Shown here piece after piece: positions 10,018-18,112 of a stretch of DNA of 64,000 nt. The position numbers were made by a program, and so were the translations under genes. The stretch lies in assembly GCF_003086775.1 (NCBI RefSeq), contig NZ_CP026001.1, positions 186,001 to 250,000 on the forward strand, written 5' to 3'. The notes under the pieces were generated by a model. It did no database searches. It had not been told where the DNA came from and worked only from the letters and a program-made list of their open reading frames with translations. This DNA comes from Stenotrophomonas sp. ZAC14D1_NAIMI4_1. GTDB taxonomy: Bacteria; Pseudomonadota; Gammaproteobacteria; Xanthomonadales; Xanthomonadaceae. How positions within the stretch are numbered: the stretch's first letter is position 1; the number at the start of each line of letters is the position of its first letter.

Positions 10018-11049
10018 TCACCGCCCGGCCAGCTCCTCGCGCACGATCTGTGCGCCGGCACTGAGCGCCCGCAGCTTGCCGCGCGCCACCTCACGCGACA
10101 GCGGCGCCATGCCGCAGTTGGTGCAGGGGTAGAGCTTGTCGGCATCGACGAACTGCAGCGCCTTGCGCAGGGTGTTGGCCACTTCTTCCGGTGTTTCCAC
10201 CGTGCTGGACGCCACGTCGATGGCACCCACCATCACCTTCTTGCCGCGCACCAGCTCGATCAGGTCGATGGGCACGTGCGAGTTGTGGCATTCCAGCGAG
10301 ATGAGGTCGATGCTGGACTGCTGCAGCTTGGGGAAGGACTCTTCGTACTGGCGCCACTCCGAGCCCAGCGTCTGCTTCCAGTCGGTGTTGGCCTTGATGC
10401 CATAGCCGTAGCAGATGTGCACGGCGGTTTCGCACTTCAGCCCTTCGATCGCGCGCTCCAGGGTCGCCACGCCCCAGTCGTTCACCTCGTCGAAGAACAC
10501 GTTGAAGGCGGGTTCGTCGAACTGGATGATGTCCACGCCTGCGGCTTCCAGCTCCTTCGCTTCCTCGTTGAGGATCTTCGCGAATTCACAGGCCAGCTTT
10601 TCGCGGCTCTTGTAGTGCGCGTCGTACAGCGTGTCGATCATGGTCATCGGGCCGGGCAGCGCCCACTTGATCGGCTGTGCGGTCTGCCGCCGCAGGAACT
10701 TTGCATCCTCGACGAATACGGATTTCGGACGGCTGACCGCACCGACCACGGTCGGCACGCTGGCGTCGTAGCGGTTGCGGATGCGCACGGTCTCGCGCTT
10801 GTCGAAGTCGACGCCGTCGAGGTGTTCGATGAAGGTGGTGACGAAATGCTGCCGTGTCTGCTCGCCGTCGCTGACGATGTCGATGCCGGCGTGCTGCTGT
10901 TCCTGCAGGGACAGGCGCAGCGCGTCGTGCTTGCCTTCGGTCAGTGCTTCATCCTGCAGCTTCCAGGGCGACCAGAGCTTTTCGGGCTCGGCGAGCCAGG
11001 AGGGCTTGGGCAGGCTGCCGGCGGTGGAGGTGGGCAGTAGTTTCTTCAT
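10018..11049 (-). CDS. mesD: Core-MetE type methionine synthase (MesD family)
   Basis: A 343-residue cytoplasmic protein equivalent to the catalytic C-terminal half of MetE, without the folate-binding N-terminal half. The zinc-site residues are visible in order: His and Cys in AVHICYGYG, Glu in LECHNSH and Cys in YPCTNCGMAPLS; IIQFDEPAF is the homocysteine-side motif. The adjacent DUF1852 gene matches the MesD/MesX pair described by Price and colleagues as a folate-independent, oxygen-requiring methionine synthase. It is the third gene of an operon with the FMN reductase and mesX, 42 bases after mesX. The methyl donor cannot be read from sequence. Confidence 0.85.
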   Translation of the reverse strand: MKKLLPTSTAGSLPKPSWLAEPEKLWSPWKLQDEALTEGKHDALRLSLQEQQHAGIDIVSDGEQTRQHFVTTFIEHLDGVDFDKRETVRIRNRYDASVPTVVGAVSRPKSVFVEDAKFLRRQTAQPIKWALPGPMTMIDTLYDAHYKSREKLACEFAKILNEEAKELEAAGVDIIQFDEPAFNVFFDEVNDWGVATLERAIEGLKCETAVHICYGYGIKANTDWKQTLGSEWRQYEESFPKLQQSSIDLISLECHNSHVPIDLIELVRGKKVMVGAIDVASSTVETPEEVANTLRKALQFVDADKLYPCTNCGMAPLSREVARGKLRALSAGAQIVREELAGR

Positions 11050-11091
11050 CGTGTATGGGGTCTTTGTCCTGGGGGAGGGAGATGCGATGGA

Positions 11092-12069
11092 TCAGCGGGC
11101 AGCCCACTGCTCGAGCACGGCGCGGTAGGGCTTGATGAAGTGCTCTTCGGTGAACCTGCCCTGCTTGACCGCCAGCTGGCTGCGCTCTTCGCGGTCGTAG
11201 ACGATGCGGGTGGACGAATAGTCCTGGTGCTTCAGGCTGGGCTGGTAGACCTTGCCGGCCACCGAATTGGCGTTGTAGATCTCCGGGCGGTAGATCTTCT
11301 GGAACGCTTCCATGGTGCTGATGGTGCCGATCAGTTCCAGGTTCGAGTAATCGCCCAGCAGGTCGCCCTGGAAATAGAACGCCAGCGGCGCGACGCTGCC
11401 CGGCGGCATGAAGTAGCGCACCTGCAGGCCCATCTTGTCGAAGTACTGGTCGGTGGGCGAGAACTCGCCCTGGCGGTACTCCACGCCCAGGATGGGATGG
11501 TGGTTCTCGGTGCGGTGGTAGGTCTTGCTGCTGGACACGCTGATGCAGATCACCGGTGCCTTGCTGAAGTTGGCGCGGTAGGCGTCGGACTCCAGGAAGT
11601 GCTTGAACAGCTTGCCGTGCAGATCGCCGAAGCCTTCGGGGATGCCGAACGTCGCCTTGCCCTCGTTGCTGGCCGGCAGCACGACGCTGAAATCGTAGTC
11701 GCGCACGTAGGACGAGAAATTGTTGCCGACGATGCCGTCGATGCGCGTGCCGGTGTGCGTGTCGACGATGGTCGGGCGCAGCACTTCGATCAGCGGGAAC
11801 GGATCGCTGCCTTCATCGCCATCGACGTGCATCTCCACCGAGATGATGTCCAGCTCGACCGCGTAGCGATCCGCGCTGGGGTTGTCCCAGTGCGCCAGAT
11901 CGTTGAAGCGGTTGTTGATCATGCCGATCGTGTTGCGCAGGTTTTCCTGCCGCGAGGCGCCGCGGGCCAGGTTGGCGAAGTTGGTGGTGATGCGCGTGCC
12001 GTCGGCCGGCTGGTAATCCTCGTTGAAGGGGATGCGGGTGATGCGGAAGGTGAAGGCGTCGGTGGTCAT
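11092..12069 (-). CDS. mesX: DUF1852 protein, MesX-type partner of MesD
   Basis: A 325-residue soluble protein (starts TTDAFTFRITRIPFNEDYQP, with the conserved GIVGNNFSSYVRDYDFSVVLP and HRTENHHPILGVEY stretches). From memory the whole length matches DUF1852, the family named MesX because MesD needs it together with oxygen. The several His and Tyr residues in the central part could bind a metal, but that is a guess. It sits between the FMN reductase (18 bases upstream) and mesD (42 bases downstream), so all three are one transcript. Confidence 0.85.
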   Translation of the reverse strand: MTTDAFTFRITRIPFNEDYQPADGTRITTNFANLARGASRQENLRNTIGMINNRFNDLAHWDNPSADRYAVELDIISVEMHVDGDEGSDPFPLIEVLRPTIVDTHTGTRIDGIVGNNFSSYVRDYDFSVVLPASNEGKATFGIPEGFGDLHGKLFKHFLESDAYRANFSKAPVICISVSSSKTYHRTENHHPILGVEYRQGEFSPTDQYFDKMGLQVRYFMPPGSVAPLAFYFQGDLLGDYSNLELIGTISTMEAFQKIYRPEIYNANSVAGKVYQPSLKHQDYSSTRIVYDREERSQLAVKQGRFTEEHFIKPYRAVLEQWAAR

Positions 12070-12087
12070 GGGCGGCGTTCCGGTTGC

Positions 12088-12678
12088 TTAGAGGGCGTCA
12101 GCGGTTTCGGCGGGCACGGGCGCTGGGCGGTGGGACAGCGCCAGCAGGGGCAGGGCCCGCTGCACGGCCAGGTGCGCCCGCTGCAGCAGGGCCTCGTCGT
12201 GCACGCGGCCGTCGGCGAAATCCTTGTCGGTGGCGTAGACGCCCAGCGGCAGGGTGCGTGCCTGGAAGAAGCTGAAGAGCGGCCGCAGCTGGTGGTCGAT
12301 CATCAGCGCGTGGCGCTCGCTGCCGCCGGTGGCGGCCAGCAGGGTGGGGGTGTCGACCAGCGCGTCCTGGTGGATGAAATCGAAGAAGTGCTTGAACAGG
12401 CCGGTGTACGAACCGCGATAGACCGGCGTGGCGACCACCAGCACGTCGGCCTGCTCGACCGTGGCCAGGGCCTGCTCGGCGGCGGCGGGAAGCTGCGAGC
12501 GCCACAGGGCACCGGCCAGCTGCGGGGCCAAATCACCCAGTTCGACCAGGTGCGGTTCGCTGGGCACGTGCTCGCCGATCAGGTCCAGCAGGTGCTCGCA
12601 CAGGGTGGCGGCGCGCGAGGGGCGCTGCAGGCCACCGGAGACGGCGACGATACGGAGGGGGCGGTGGGGAGAAAGCAT
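12088..12678 (-). CDS. msuE: NAD(P)H-dependent FMN reductase, MsuE-like
   Basis: A 196-residue flavodoxin-fold reductase. The phosphate-binding loop is VAVSGGLQRPSRAATL near residue 11, and the TPVYRGSYTGLFKHFFDF motif near residue 84 binds the flavin ring, as in SsuE/MsuE proteins that feed reduced FMN to two-component monooxygenases. No FMNH2-dependent monooxygenase of the SsuD/MsuD type is next to it. Its partners in the operon are mesX and mesD, which suggests that reduced flavin or flavin-linked oxygen chemistry serves methionine synthesis here. The start codon faces the LysR gene across a palindrome. Confidence 0.85.
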   Translation of the reverse strand: MLSPHRPLRIVAVSGGLQRPSRAATLCEHLLDLIGEHVPSEPHLVELGDLAPQLAGALWRSQLPAAAEQALATVEQADVLVVATPVYRGSYTGLFKHFFDFIHQDALVDTPTLLAATGGSERHALMIDHQLRPLFSFFQARTLPLGVYATDKDFADGRVHDEALLQRAHLAVQRALPLLALSHRPAPVPAETADAL

Positions 12679-12704
12679 GTCCCGATGCTAGTCAGCCCTT
12701 CCCA

Positions 12705-12727
12705 TGACGTAAAATGGTTTTACTTCA
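12705..12727. promoter_or_regulatory. Palindromic operator between msuE-mesX-mesD and the LysR gene
   Basis: The only intergenic sequence between the divergent units is 75 bases long and contains TGA-N-GTAAAA-N3-TTTTAC-N-TCA, a 23-base inverted repeat with one mismatched pair outside the 3-base centre. The ends TGA and TTCA recall the TGAA/TTCA arms of MetR sites. It is the best candidate binding site for the adjacent LysR protein. Confidence 0.65.
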
Positions 12728-12753
12728 CACATCCATGAGTGGGATTCATCGAC

Positions 12754-13665
12754 ATGCTGGAACGAATCCACCTGAGCATCGTCCAGCAGGTCGAACTGCA
12801 GGGCTCGCTGACCGCCGCCGCCGGCGTGCTGAACCTGACCCAGTCGGCGCTGAGCCACAGCATGAAGAAGCTGGAGCAGCAGCTGGGCACCGATGTCTGG
12901 CTGCGCGAGGGCCGCAGCCTGCGCCTGACCCAGGCCGGCCAGTACCTGCTGGCGGTGGCCAACCGGGTGCTGCCGCAGCTGGACCTGGCCGAGGAACGGC
13001 TGGGCCAGTTCGCACAGGGCGAACGCGGTTCACTGCGCATCGGCATGGAATGCCACCCCTGCTACCAGTGGCTGCTGAAGATCGTCTCGCCGTACCTGGC
13101 ATCGTGGCCGGACGTGGATGTGGACGTGAAGCAGAAGTTCCAGTTCGGTGGCATCGGTGCCCTGTTCGGCTACGAGATCGACCTGCTGGTAACCCCCGAC
13201 CCGCTGTTGAAGCCGGGCCTGAAGTTCGTTCCCGTGTTCGATTACGAGCAGGTGCTGGTGGTGGCCAAGGACCACGCGCTGGCCAAGGTGGAGTACGTGA
13301 AGCCACGGCAGCTGACCCAGGAAGTGCTGATCAGCTACCCGGTGCCGTTCGAACGCCTGGACATCTACAACCAGTTCCTGCTGCCGGCCGGGGTCACCCC
13401 GCGCCGCCACAAGGCCATCGAAACCACCGACATCATGATGCAGATGGTCGCCAGCGGCCGCGGCGTGGCCGCCATGCCGCGCTGGCTGGTGGAGGAGTAC
13501 GCGGCGCGCATGGACGTGGTGCCGGTGCGCCTGGGTGCCAAAGGCATCCCCAAGCAGATCTACCTGGGTGCGCGCGAGGCGGACACCGGCATCGACTACC
13601 TGCAGGCCTTCGTTGAACTGGCGCGGGGCAGCTCGATCGCCGGCACGCTGCGCGGGGCCACGTGA
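12754..13665 (+). CDS. LysR-type regulator, MetR-like
   Basis: A 303-residue protein. The N-terminal helix-turn-helix (VELQGSLTAAAGVLNLTQSALSHSMKKLEQQLG, quoted in two parts: residues 13-28 and 29-45) is followed by a sensor domain with IGMECHPCYQWLLK, a segment characteristic of MetR, whose co-effector is homocysteine. ATG 12754 gives the usual LysR N-terminus; GTG 12739 in frame is an alternative. It is divergent from msuE-mesX-mesD and its stop codon overlaps the MTHFR-like start (TGATG), so it probably controls both arms of the locus in response to methionine or homocysteine status. Confidence 0.85.
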   Translation: MLERIHLSIVQQVELQGSLTAAAGVLNLTQSALSHSMKKLEQQLGTDVWLREGRSLRLTQAGQYLLAVANRVLPQLDLAEERLGQFAQGERGSLRIGMECHPCYQWLLKIVSPYLASWPDVDVDVKQKFQFGGIGALFGYEIDLLVTPDPLLKPGLKFVPVFDYEQVLVVAKDHALAKVEYVKPRQLTQEVLISYPVPFERLDIYNQFLLPAGVTPRRHKAIETTDIMMQMVASGRGVAAMPRWLVEEYAARMDVVPVRLGAKGIPKQIYLGAREADTGIDYLQAFVELARGSSIAGTLRGAT

Positions 13666-14534
13666 TGCCTGCGGCACCCACGCACGCCGCTCGCGCCTTC
13701 ATCGATGCCTGTTCGCTGGAGGTGAGTGCAAAGGCCATGCCCGCGTTGCACGCCGAAGCGGCCCGCATCGCACCCGGCACGACCATTTCCATTCCTTACC
13801 TGGCCAGCGAGGACGACGACGCGCGGATTGCTGCCGCGCGCCGCGTGCGCGAGCTGGGGCTGCAGCCGATGCCGCACCTGTCGGCACGCCGCATCGGGTC
13901 GCTGGCAGCGCTCGAGCGGTTCATCGCGCGCGCGGTGGGCGAGGCCGGTGTCGAGCAGTGCCTGCTGGTTGCCGGTGATCTGGCCACGCCCGCCGGCCCG
14001 TTTGCCGACAGCGCGTCCCTCATCGACACCGGCCTGCTGGAACGCGCAGGCATCAAGGTGGTTGCCGTCGGCGGGCACCCGGAAGGCCATCCGGTGATGG
14101 GCGCTGACGAGCGCTGGCAGGTGCTGGAGCGCAAGTGCCATGCCATCCAGGCGCGTGGCATGGCGCCGAAGATCATCACCCAGTTCGCCTTCGATGCCGA
14201 CATCGTGCTGGCCTGGCTGGATGCACTGCGCGCCCGTGGCATCGGCCACCCGGTGCTGGTGGGTGTGCCCGGGCCGGCCAGCGTCAGCCGCTTTCTGCGC
14301 TATGCGGCGATGTGCGGCGTGGGTGCCAGCGCATCGATGCTGGCGCGGTATGGCATCTCGATCGGCCGGTTGCTGGGTACCGCCGGGCCGGATGTGTTCG
14401 TGGATCGCCTGGTGGGAGGCCTGACCGAAGCGCATGGGCAGGTCAGCCCGCACCTGTTCCCGTTCGGTGGCATCGCGCCGTCGCTGGACTGGGTGGCGCA
14501 GTACCGCCTGCGCGTGGGTGCTGGGCGGCGTTGA
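13665..14534 (+). CDS. Methylenetetrahydrofolate reductase-like protein
   Basis: A 289-residue TIM-barrel protein related to MetF, the flavoprotein that reduces 5,10-methylene-THF to 5-methyl-THF. MTHFR-like features include QCLLVAGDLATPAGPF (the Asp that contacts flavin N1), VVAVGGHPEGHP, KIITQFAFDAD and a C-terminal HLFPFGGIAPSLDW. The usual N-terminal EFFPPK is replaced by SLEVSAK, so the protein is divergent although the Glu may be kept. It overlaps the LysR stop codon by one base and belongs with the methionine locus. Whether it makes methyl-THF or another methyl carrier is open. Confidence 0.78.
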   Translation: MPAAPTHAARAFIDACSLEVSAKAMPALHAEAARIAPGTTISIPYLASEDDDARIAAARRVRELGLQPMPHLSARRIGSLAALERFIARAVGEAGVEQCLLVAGDLATPAGPFADSASLIDTGLLERAGIKVVAVGGHPEGHPVMGADERWQVLERKCHAIQARGMAPKIITQFAFDADIVLAWLDALRARGIGHPVLVGVPGPASVSRFLRYAAMCGVGASASMLARYGISIGRLLGTAGPDVFVDRLVGGLTEAHGQVSPHLFPFGGIAPSLDWVAQYRLRVGAGRR

Positions 14535-14558
14535 CCTTTGGACCGCCTCGCTCATCAG

Positions 14559-15188
14559 CTACAGGTTGGGATAGATCACTGTCCACTGGATGATGCTCAG
14601 GTTGATCAGACCGTGCACAACCGCCCGTTGCCACGTGTCCAGCGAAAATGTGTAGATGCACGCGCAGATGATGATTGAGAACAGGAAGGCCAAAATCCTC
14701 GCATCGGGGTGGACCCATGCGAAGAGAAGGCTGACAGCAACCGACGCAACGATCCTGCCAAGGTAGTGCGCAGCGCCGGTGAGAAGGAGGTGTCGTACCA
14801 CTTTCTCTTCGAACAGCGGAGCCGCAACACAGCTCGTAAACACGCCCAGCAGGTAGTAAGCGAGTGGGATCTGATCCCAGGTCAGGAACTGCGAAGTATT
14901 GCGGCTGGGGTACCCGATAAAAGCAATCCATAGCGCGCCACCGAGCAGGCCAAGCAGCACGACAAGTGCTGACGTCCTTGCGGTCCAGCGTGCCCTTGGC
15001 TCGTTCGGGAACATCCATAAGCACACGAGAAAAGCAGCCAATTCCGTCAGTGCTTTTGAGCCGAATACGTCGAGCGCCTCGAGGACGAAATGGCCCAGGC
15101 CCACTGCAAGGGTCGCCATCCCCGCGGCGAAAACCCTGTTCTCAGGCTTATCTGCGGGTCTCCATGACAAGGCTTGGAGGAAGGTCAT
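14559..15188 (-). CDS. CPBP-family intramembrane metalloprotease (CAAX protease-like)
   Basis: About 209 residues with six or so hydrophobic segments. The three conserved sites of the CPBP family are present: EEKVVRHLLLT (EExxxR motif), SLLFAWVH and RAVVHGLINLS, whose Glu and His residues would bind zinc inside the membrane. ATG 15188 is used; ATG 15218 (ten residues longer) is possible. The gene stands alone on the minus strand, so its target, which in other bacteria may be a bacteriocin or signalling peptide, cannot be inferred. Confidence 0.8.
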   Translation of the reverse strand: MTFLQALSWRPADKPENRVFAAGMATLAVGLGHFVLEALDVFGSKALTELAAFLVCLWMFPNEPRARWTARTSALVVLLGLLGGALWIAFIGYPSRNTSQFLTWDQIPLAYYLLGVFTSCVAAPLFEEKVVRHLLLTGAAHYLGRIVASVAVSLLFAWVHPDARILAFLFSIIICACIYTFSLDTWQRAVVHGLINLSIIQWTVIYPNL

Positions 15189-15396
15189 GCCGATTTCTCG
15201 TTGAAGACGTTGACCCATGATGTGCCAACGCTCACCGTGCCTGCCTAAGCTGGACGCTTGGCGGCTGCACGGTGATAAACGAGCAACACGAAAACCACCC
15301 CGGGAAATCCAGAAATGGCTGCTTGAGCCGCTTCCCGCCAGATCGACCACCGATACATCAAGAGCAAGCGTTTCATCGCTTGCCCTGTCCGCGAAC

Positions 15397-16170
15397 CTAC
15401 TTGCCTGCGTGCTGGGCTTGGGTCATTTCAGCGCCCTTCTCCGCACCACGGCTCTGCGCAAACGCAGGGAACGTCTTCTCGATCGAATCCTTGTCCGGCA
15501 GCACGTAGAACACGCCGCCCTTATCGAACGTCGACTGCACCACCTGCTCATAGAAACCGGGGCTGACATTGATGCAGCCATGGGTCACGCGGTTGTCGTC
15601 CGGCGTCGGCGTTGCCAGCCGCTCGGCGCGCTTTTCCTTCGGGGTGCCCGGCGGCAGCGGGTGCATCGAGACGGCGGAATCGTAGTCCACCCACAGCACG
15701 CGGCCGGCGTCGTCGGACGGGCCGTAGCCACCAATGAAGCGGCCTGCAGGGGTCGTGCGGTCGTGGCCGGGAATCGCGCTCAGCGCGACCTTGGCCACGT
15801 TCGGGGCGGAGTGATCGCCCTTGGCCGAACCAAACAGTGCGGGTGCAGCGCCGCGCAGCTTGCCGTCGCTGCCAAAGACCAGCACCTGTGCGGCGGCCTT
15901 GTCCATGATCGCGAACGGATAGCCCTGGCTGTCCTTGCTGGCGACCACCCAGCCGGCGAGTTCGATCACCGTCTCGGACACCTCCTGTCCTTCCGGCAGC
16001 TCATCGACGGCGGCCGTGGGTTGCGTAGCGGCATCCTTGGCGCCCTTGGCGCTGGCCACGCCGGTACCGGCCAGTGCCAGCGCAAGGGTCAGCGCGACGC
16101 AGGCGGTGCGGATTGCGGGGGATGTGTACGTACGGATGGCGCGGTTCCTCGGATGAATACGGTGATTCAA
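15397..16170 (-). CDS. L,D-transpeptidase (YkuD family), exported
   Basis: Up to 257 residues with a signal peptide (TACVALTLALALAGTGVASA) and a YkuD catalytic motif, HGCINVSPGFYE, near residue 198, where Cys is the nucleophile and the upstream His/Gly complete the site. Such enzymes make 3-3 cross-links or attach lipoproteins to peptidoglycan in the periplasm. The frame has no ATG or GTG before the signal peptide. TTG at 16168-16170 is the annotated start but abuts a terminator hairpin and lacks a ribosome site; ATC at 16135-16137 is preceded seven bases away by GAGGAA and would give a tidy signal peptide. The upstream lpp-like gene is a plausible functional partner. Confidence 0.85.
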   Translation of the reverse strand: MNHRIHPRNRAIRTYTSPAIRTACVALTLALALAGTGVASAKGAKDAATQPTAAVDELPEGQEVSETVIELAGWVVASKDSQGYPFAIMDKAAAQVLVFGSDGKLRGAAPALFGSAKGDHSAPNVAKVALSAIPGHDRTTPAGRFIGGYGPSDDAGRVLWVDYDSAVSMHPLPPGTPKEKRAERLATPTPDDNRVTHGCINVSPGFYEQVVQSTFDKGGVFYVLPDKDSIEKTFPAFAQSRGAEKGAEMTQAQHAGK

Positions 16171-16204
16171 GGGAACCAGTGGCCGGGGGAGACCACTGGT
16201 TCCC
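16171..16204 (-). terminator. Terminator-like hairpin after the alanine-zipper lipoprotein gene
   Basis: GGGAACCAGTGG and CCACTGGTTCCC form a perfect 12-base stem around a 10-base loop, eight bases past the lipoprotein stop codon. On the minus strand it is followed only by TTGAAT, so the T-run is poor. It ends exactly at the first base of the next open frame. Confidence 0.6.
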
Positions 16205-16212
16205 GGTTCAGC

Positions 16213-16479
16213 TTAGCCGCGCGGGGTGCGGCGGGGAGCGGATTCGAGCTGCTGCACGCGACCTTCGATCTGGTCCAGGCGCTGGTTGGCCTGCTGGGCG
16301 GACTGGTTGGCGGACTCGGCGCTCTGCGCCGCGCCCTGGACCTTCACGTCAAGCGCGTCGAGGCGCGTGTTGACCTTCGCGAAGTCTTCTTTGTAGCTGG
16401 CGCACGCGCCGAGGCTGAGGGCAAGGATTGCCACGCCGAGGGGACGAGCGATCTTCAGGTGCTGCGTGGAAAGGGTCAT
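16213..16479 (-). CDS. Alanine-zipper outer-membrane lipoprotein (Lpp/OprI-like)
   Basis: An 88-residue protein with a lipobox (ALSLGACAS, acylated Cys near residue 26) and then a coiled coil made of heptads with Ala and small residues (GAAQSAESANQSAQQANQRLDQIEGR), the alanine-zipper pattern of OprI-like lipoproteins. It would form trimers under the outer membrane. The C-terminus is APRRTPRG rather than the Lys of E. coli Lpp, so covalent attachment to peptidoglycan is not assured. A strong ribosome site (GGAGGG) and a nearby TATATT box suggest high expression. Confidence 0.85.
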   Translation of the reverse strand: MTLSTQHLKIARPLGVAILALSLGACASYKEDFAKVNTRLDALDVKVQGAAQSAESANQSAQQANQRLDQIEGRVQQLESAPRRTPRG

Positions 16480-16793
16480 TGCATTCCCTCCTTCGTCTGG
16501 GGAGTCTGGAATATAGCGGGCTTTTTGTTAGTTCCATGAATGCCTTTTCAGCTGCAGTTCGCGGACGTGCAGACACTGTGAAGAGCGCGCAGTCATGTTC
16601 GATTTGCCGCGAATTCAGCTGTCTGCGATGCACATGTGCTAACGCCGATGACGCCTGAATGAGTGGAGTGTTCGCTGCGCGATGCGATCGCATGGCGCAG
16701 GTGCATCGCCACGTGCGTGCTGCACAGCCGTTGTGCATTTGTGGCGAGCAGAGGCCGCTGATAGCCTGATCAACTGCACGTGATGTTGCTGCA
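16480..16793. other. Gene-free interval with the lipoprotein promoter
   Basis: There is no convincing coding sequence here. Reading leftward, TATATT (complement of 16510-16515) is a good -10 box that puts the start of transcription about 20 bases before the lipoprotein ATG; no clear -35 was found. ATGCGATCGCAT at 16682-16693 is a perfect 12-base palindrome of unknown meaning. Base composition is less GC-rich than in the neighbouring genes. Confidence 0.5.
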
Positions 16794-17150
16794 TCAATCA
16801 ACGCGTCGAACGTATCGCCAGCACACTGCCAGTGCGATCAGGAATGTCATCGGCAGCGACCACGCAATCCACGTTGACAGCTGCCGGAACAGTGCCGGTC
16901 CGTGCAGGATGCGATCGTAGTACGAGGCGTCGAACAGCACGAATCCATGCGGCAGCAACACGGTGATGATCGGCGTAGGCACCGGCGCTGCCAGCAGGGC
17001 GAACACGAAGGCGAGCAGCACGACGACAGCGGCCGAGCGGATGCCCCTGCGACGCAGGGCGCGAAGCGCGATATGGAGCGCAAGCGCAAACGGTGAAGCG
17101 AGTGCTGCCCAGAGCAGCAGCACACCGGCAAAGGCGAGGATGTGCGGCAT
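16794..17150 (-). CDS. Small integral membrane protein, unknown
   Basis: A 118-residue protein with three or four hydrophobic helices (AFAGVLLLWAALASPFALAL, AVVVLLAFVFALLAAP, WSLPMTFLIALAVCW) and an extra-membrane loop FDASYYDRILHGPALF. ATG 17150 has a ribosome site (GGGAGCAGG). No family is recognised and the gene has no same-strand partner. Confidence 0.6.
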   Translation of the reverse strand: MPHILAFAGVLLLWAALASPFALALHIALRALRRRGIRSAAVVVLLAFVFALLAAPVPTPIITVLLPHGFVLFDASYYDRILHGPALFRQLSTWIAWSLPMTFLIALAVCWRYVRRVD

Positions 17151-17362
17151 GCCTGCTCCCAGGTGGTGTGACCGATCAGCGGGGTGGCGGTGCGACGGGG
17201 CAGGCGACAGTGGCTTCAAGCCGGTAGTCGCCAGGGAAATCCTCAGGCAGCGGCCGTCCCGACAGAAGGCGCAGCGTAGCGTGGAGGCTGGCGGCGGTAC
17301 AGCAGCCGGCCCGCTTCCACTCGCCTGCTAGACTGTCCGCCCCCTGCCTCATGGATGGATGC

Positions 17363-18112
17363 ATGGCTGTCCAGCGCCTCAAGCCCCTGCCGAAGAAGGA
17401 CATTGCTGCGTTGCGCGCGCGCTGGACCCCGGACCTCGTGCCGAACCTGTCCCATCCACGGCGCAAGCATGACTGGCGCGACAAGACCATCAGCAACCGC
17501 CACTGGGAACCGTCGCCGTTCGGCACAACGGCCGATGGCCGGCTGGACTATCGCGGGTTTCCTTATCCGGTTCCGCACTACCAGAACCTGCAGTCCGTTG
17601 ATCTTTCCCATGCCCAGGAGGGCGGCGGGGCGACCTTCCTGACCTACGCCGTCATGCAGGACTGCGATTTCACCGGTGCAGCGCTGGGGAACGTTTCGGA
17701 AACGCTCATCCGTTGCTGCTTCAATCTGTGCGAGTTCATCCAGGTCACACTCGGCGGTGCGTTCGATGGATGCAGCTTCGTGCAGGCAAAGCTGCGCAAG
17801 TGTGGTTCAACGGCCACGTTCACTGATTGCGATTTCCGCGATGCCAACCTGTCAGGCACGGATTTCTCGCGAGCGCGCTTCGTGCGCTGCACTTTCGATG
17901 GCGCCAGCTTCAAGGGGTGCGACCTGCACAAGGCGGTGTTCGTCGGGTGCCGGCCCAGCGAGGAGCAGCTGGCCGCCTGCTACGAGAACGGGGGCATCCG
18001 CTTCGAGGATGACAGTGGCCGGCAGGTAAGCGTGGAGAGGCCACCGGCAGCGGAAGATCCGGTGATCGAGGCGTGGGACCGGCTTGCGCAGCGGCCGGCG
18101 GGCCAATCCTAG
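17363..18112 (+). CDS. Pentapeptide-repeat protein
   Basis: About 249 residues. From residue 75 on, five-residue units of the A(D/N)LXX type can be followed (CDFTGAALGNV, CDFRDANLSGTDFSRARF, CTFDGASFKGCDLHKAVF), which should fold as a right-handed quadrilateral beta-helix. Many units have Cys at the first position. ATG 17363 is chosen; ATG 17351 (four residues longer) is equally open. Some such proteins mimic DNA and protect gyrase (Qnr, abundant in this genus), but the low repeat regularity and a 70-residue N-terminal region argue against calling it Qnr. Confidence 0.8.
   Translation: MAVQRLKPLPKKDIAALRARWTPDLVPNLSHPRRKHDWRDKTISNRHWEPSPFGTTADGRLDYRGFPYPVPHYQNLQSVDLSHAQEGGGATFLTYAVMQDCDFTGAALGNVSETLIRCCFNLCEFIQVTLGGAFDGCSFVQAKLRKCGSTATFTDCDFRDANLSGTDFSRARFVRCTFDGASFKGCDLHKAVFVGCRPSEEQLAACYENGGIRFEDDSGRQVSVERPPAAEDPVIEAWDRLAQRPAGQS

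Noticed and set aside
17363..18112. Qnr quinolone-resistance identity for the pentapeptide-repeat protein
   Set aside because: Qnr proteins have repeats nearly from the N-terminus and stricter A(D/N)LXX coils; here about 70 residues precede loose repeats.
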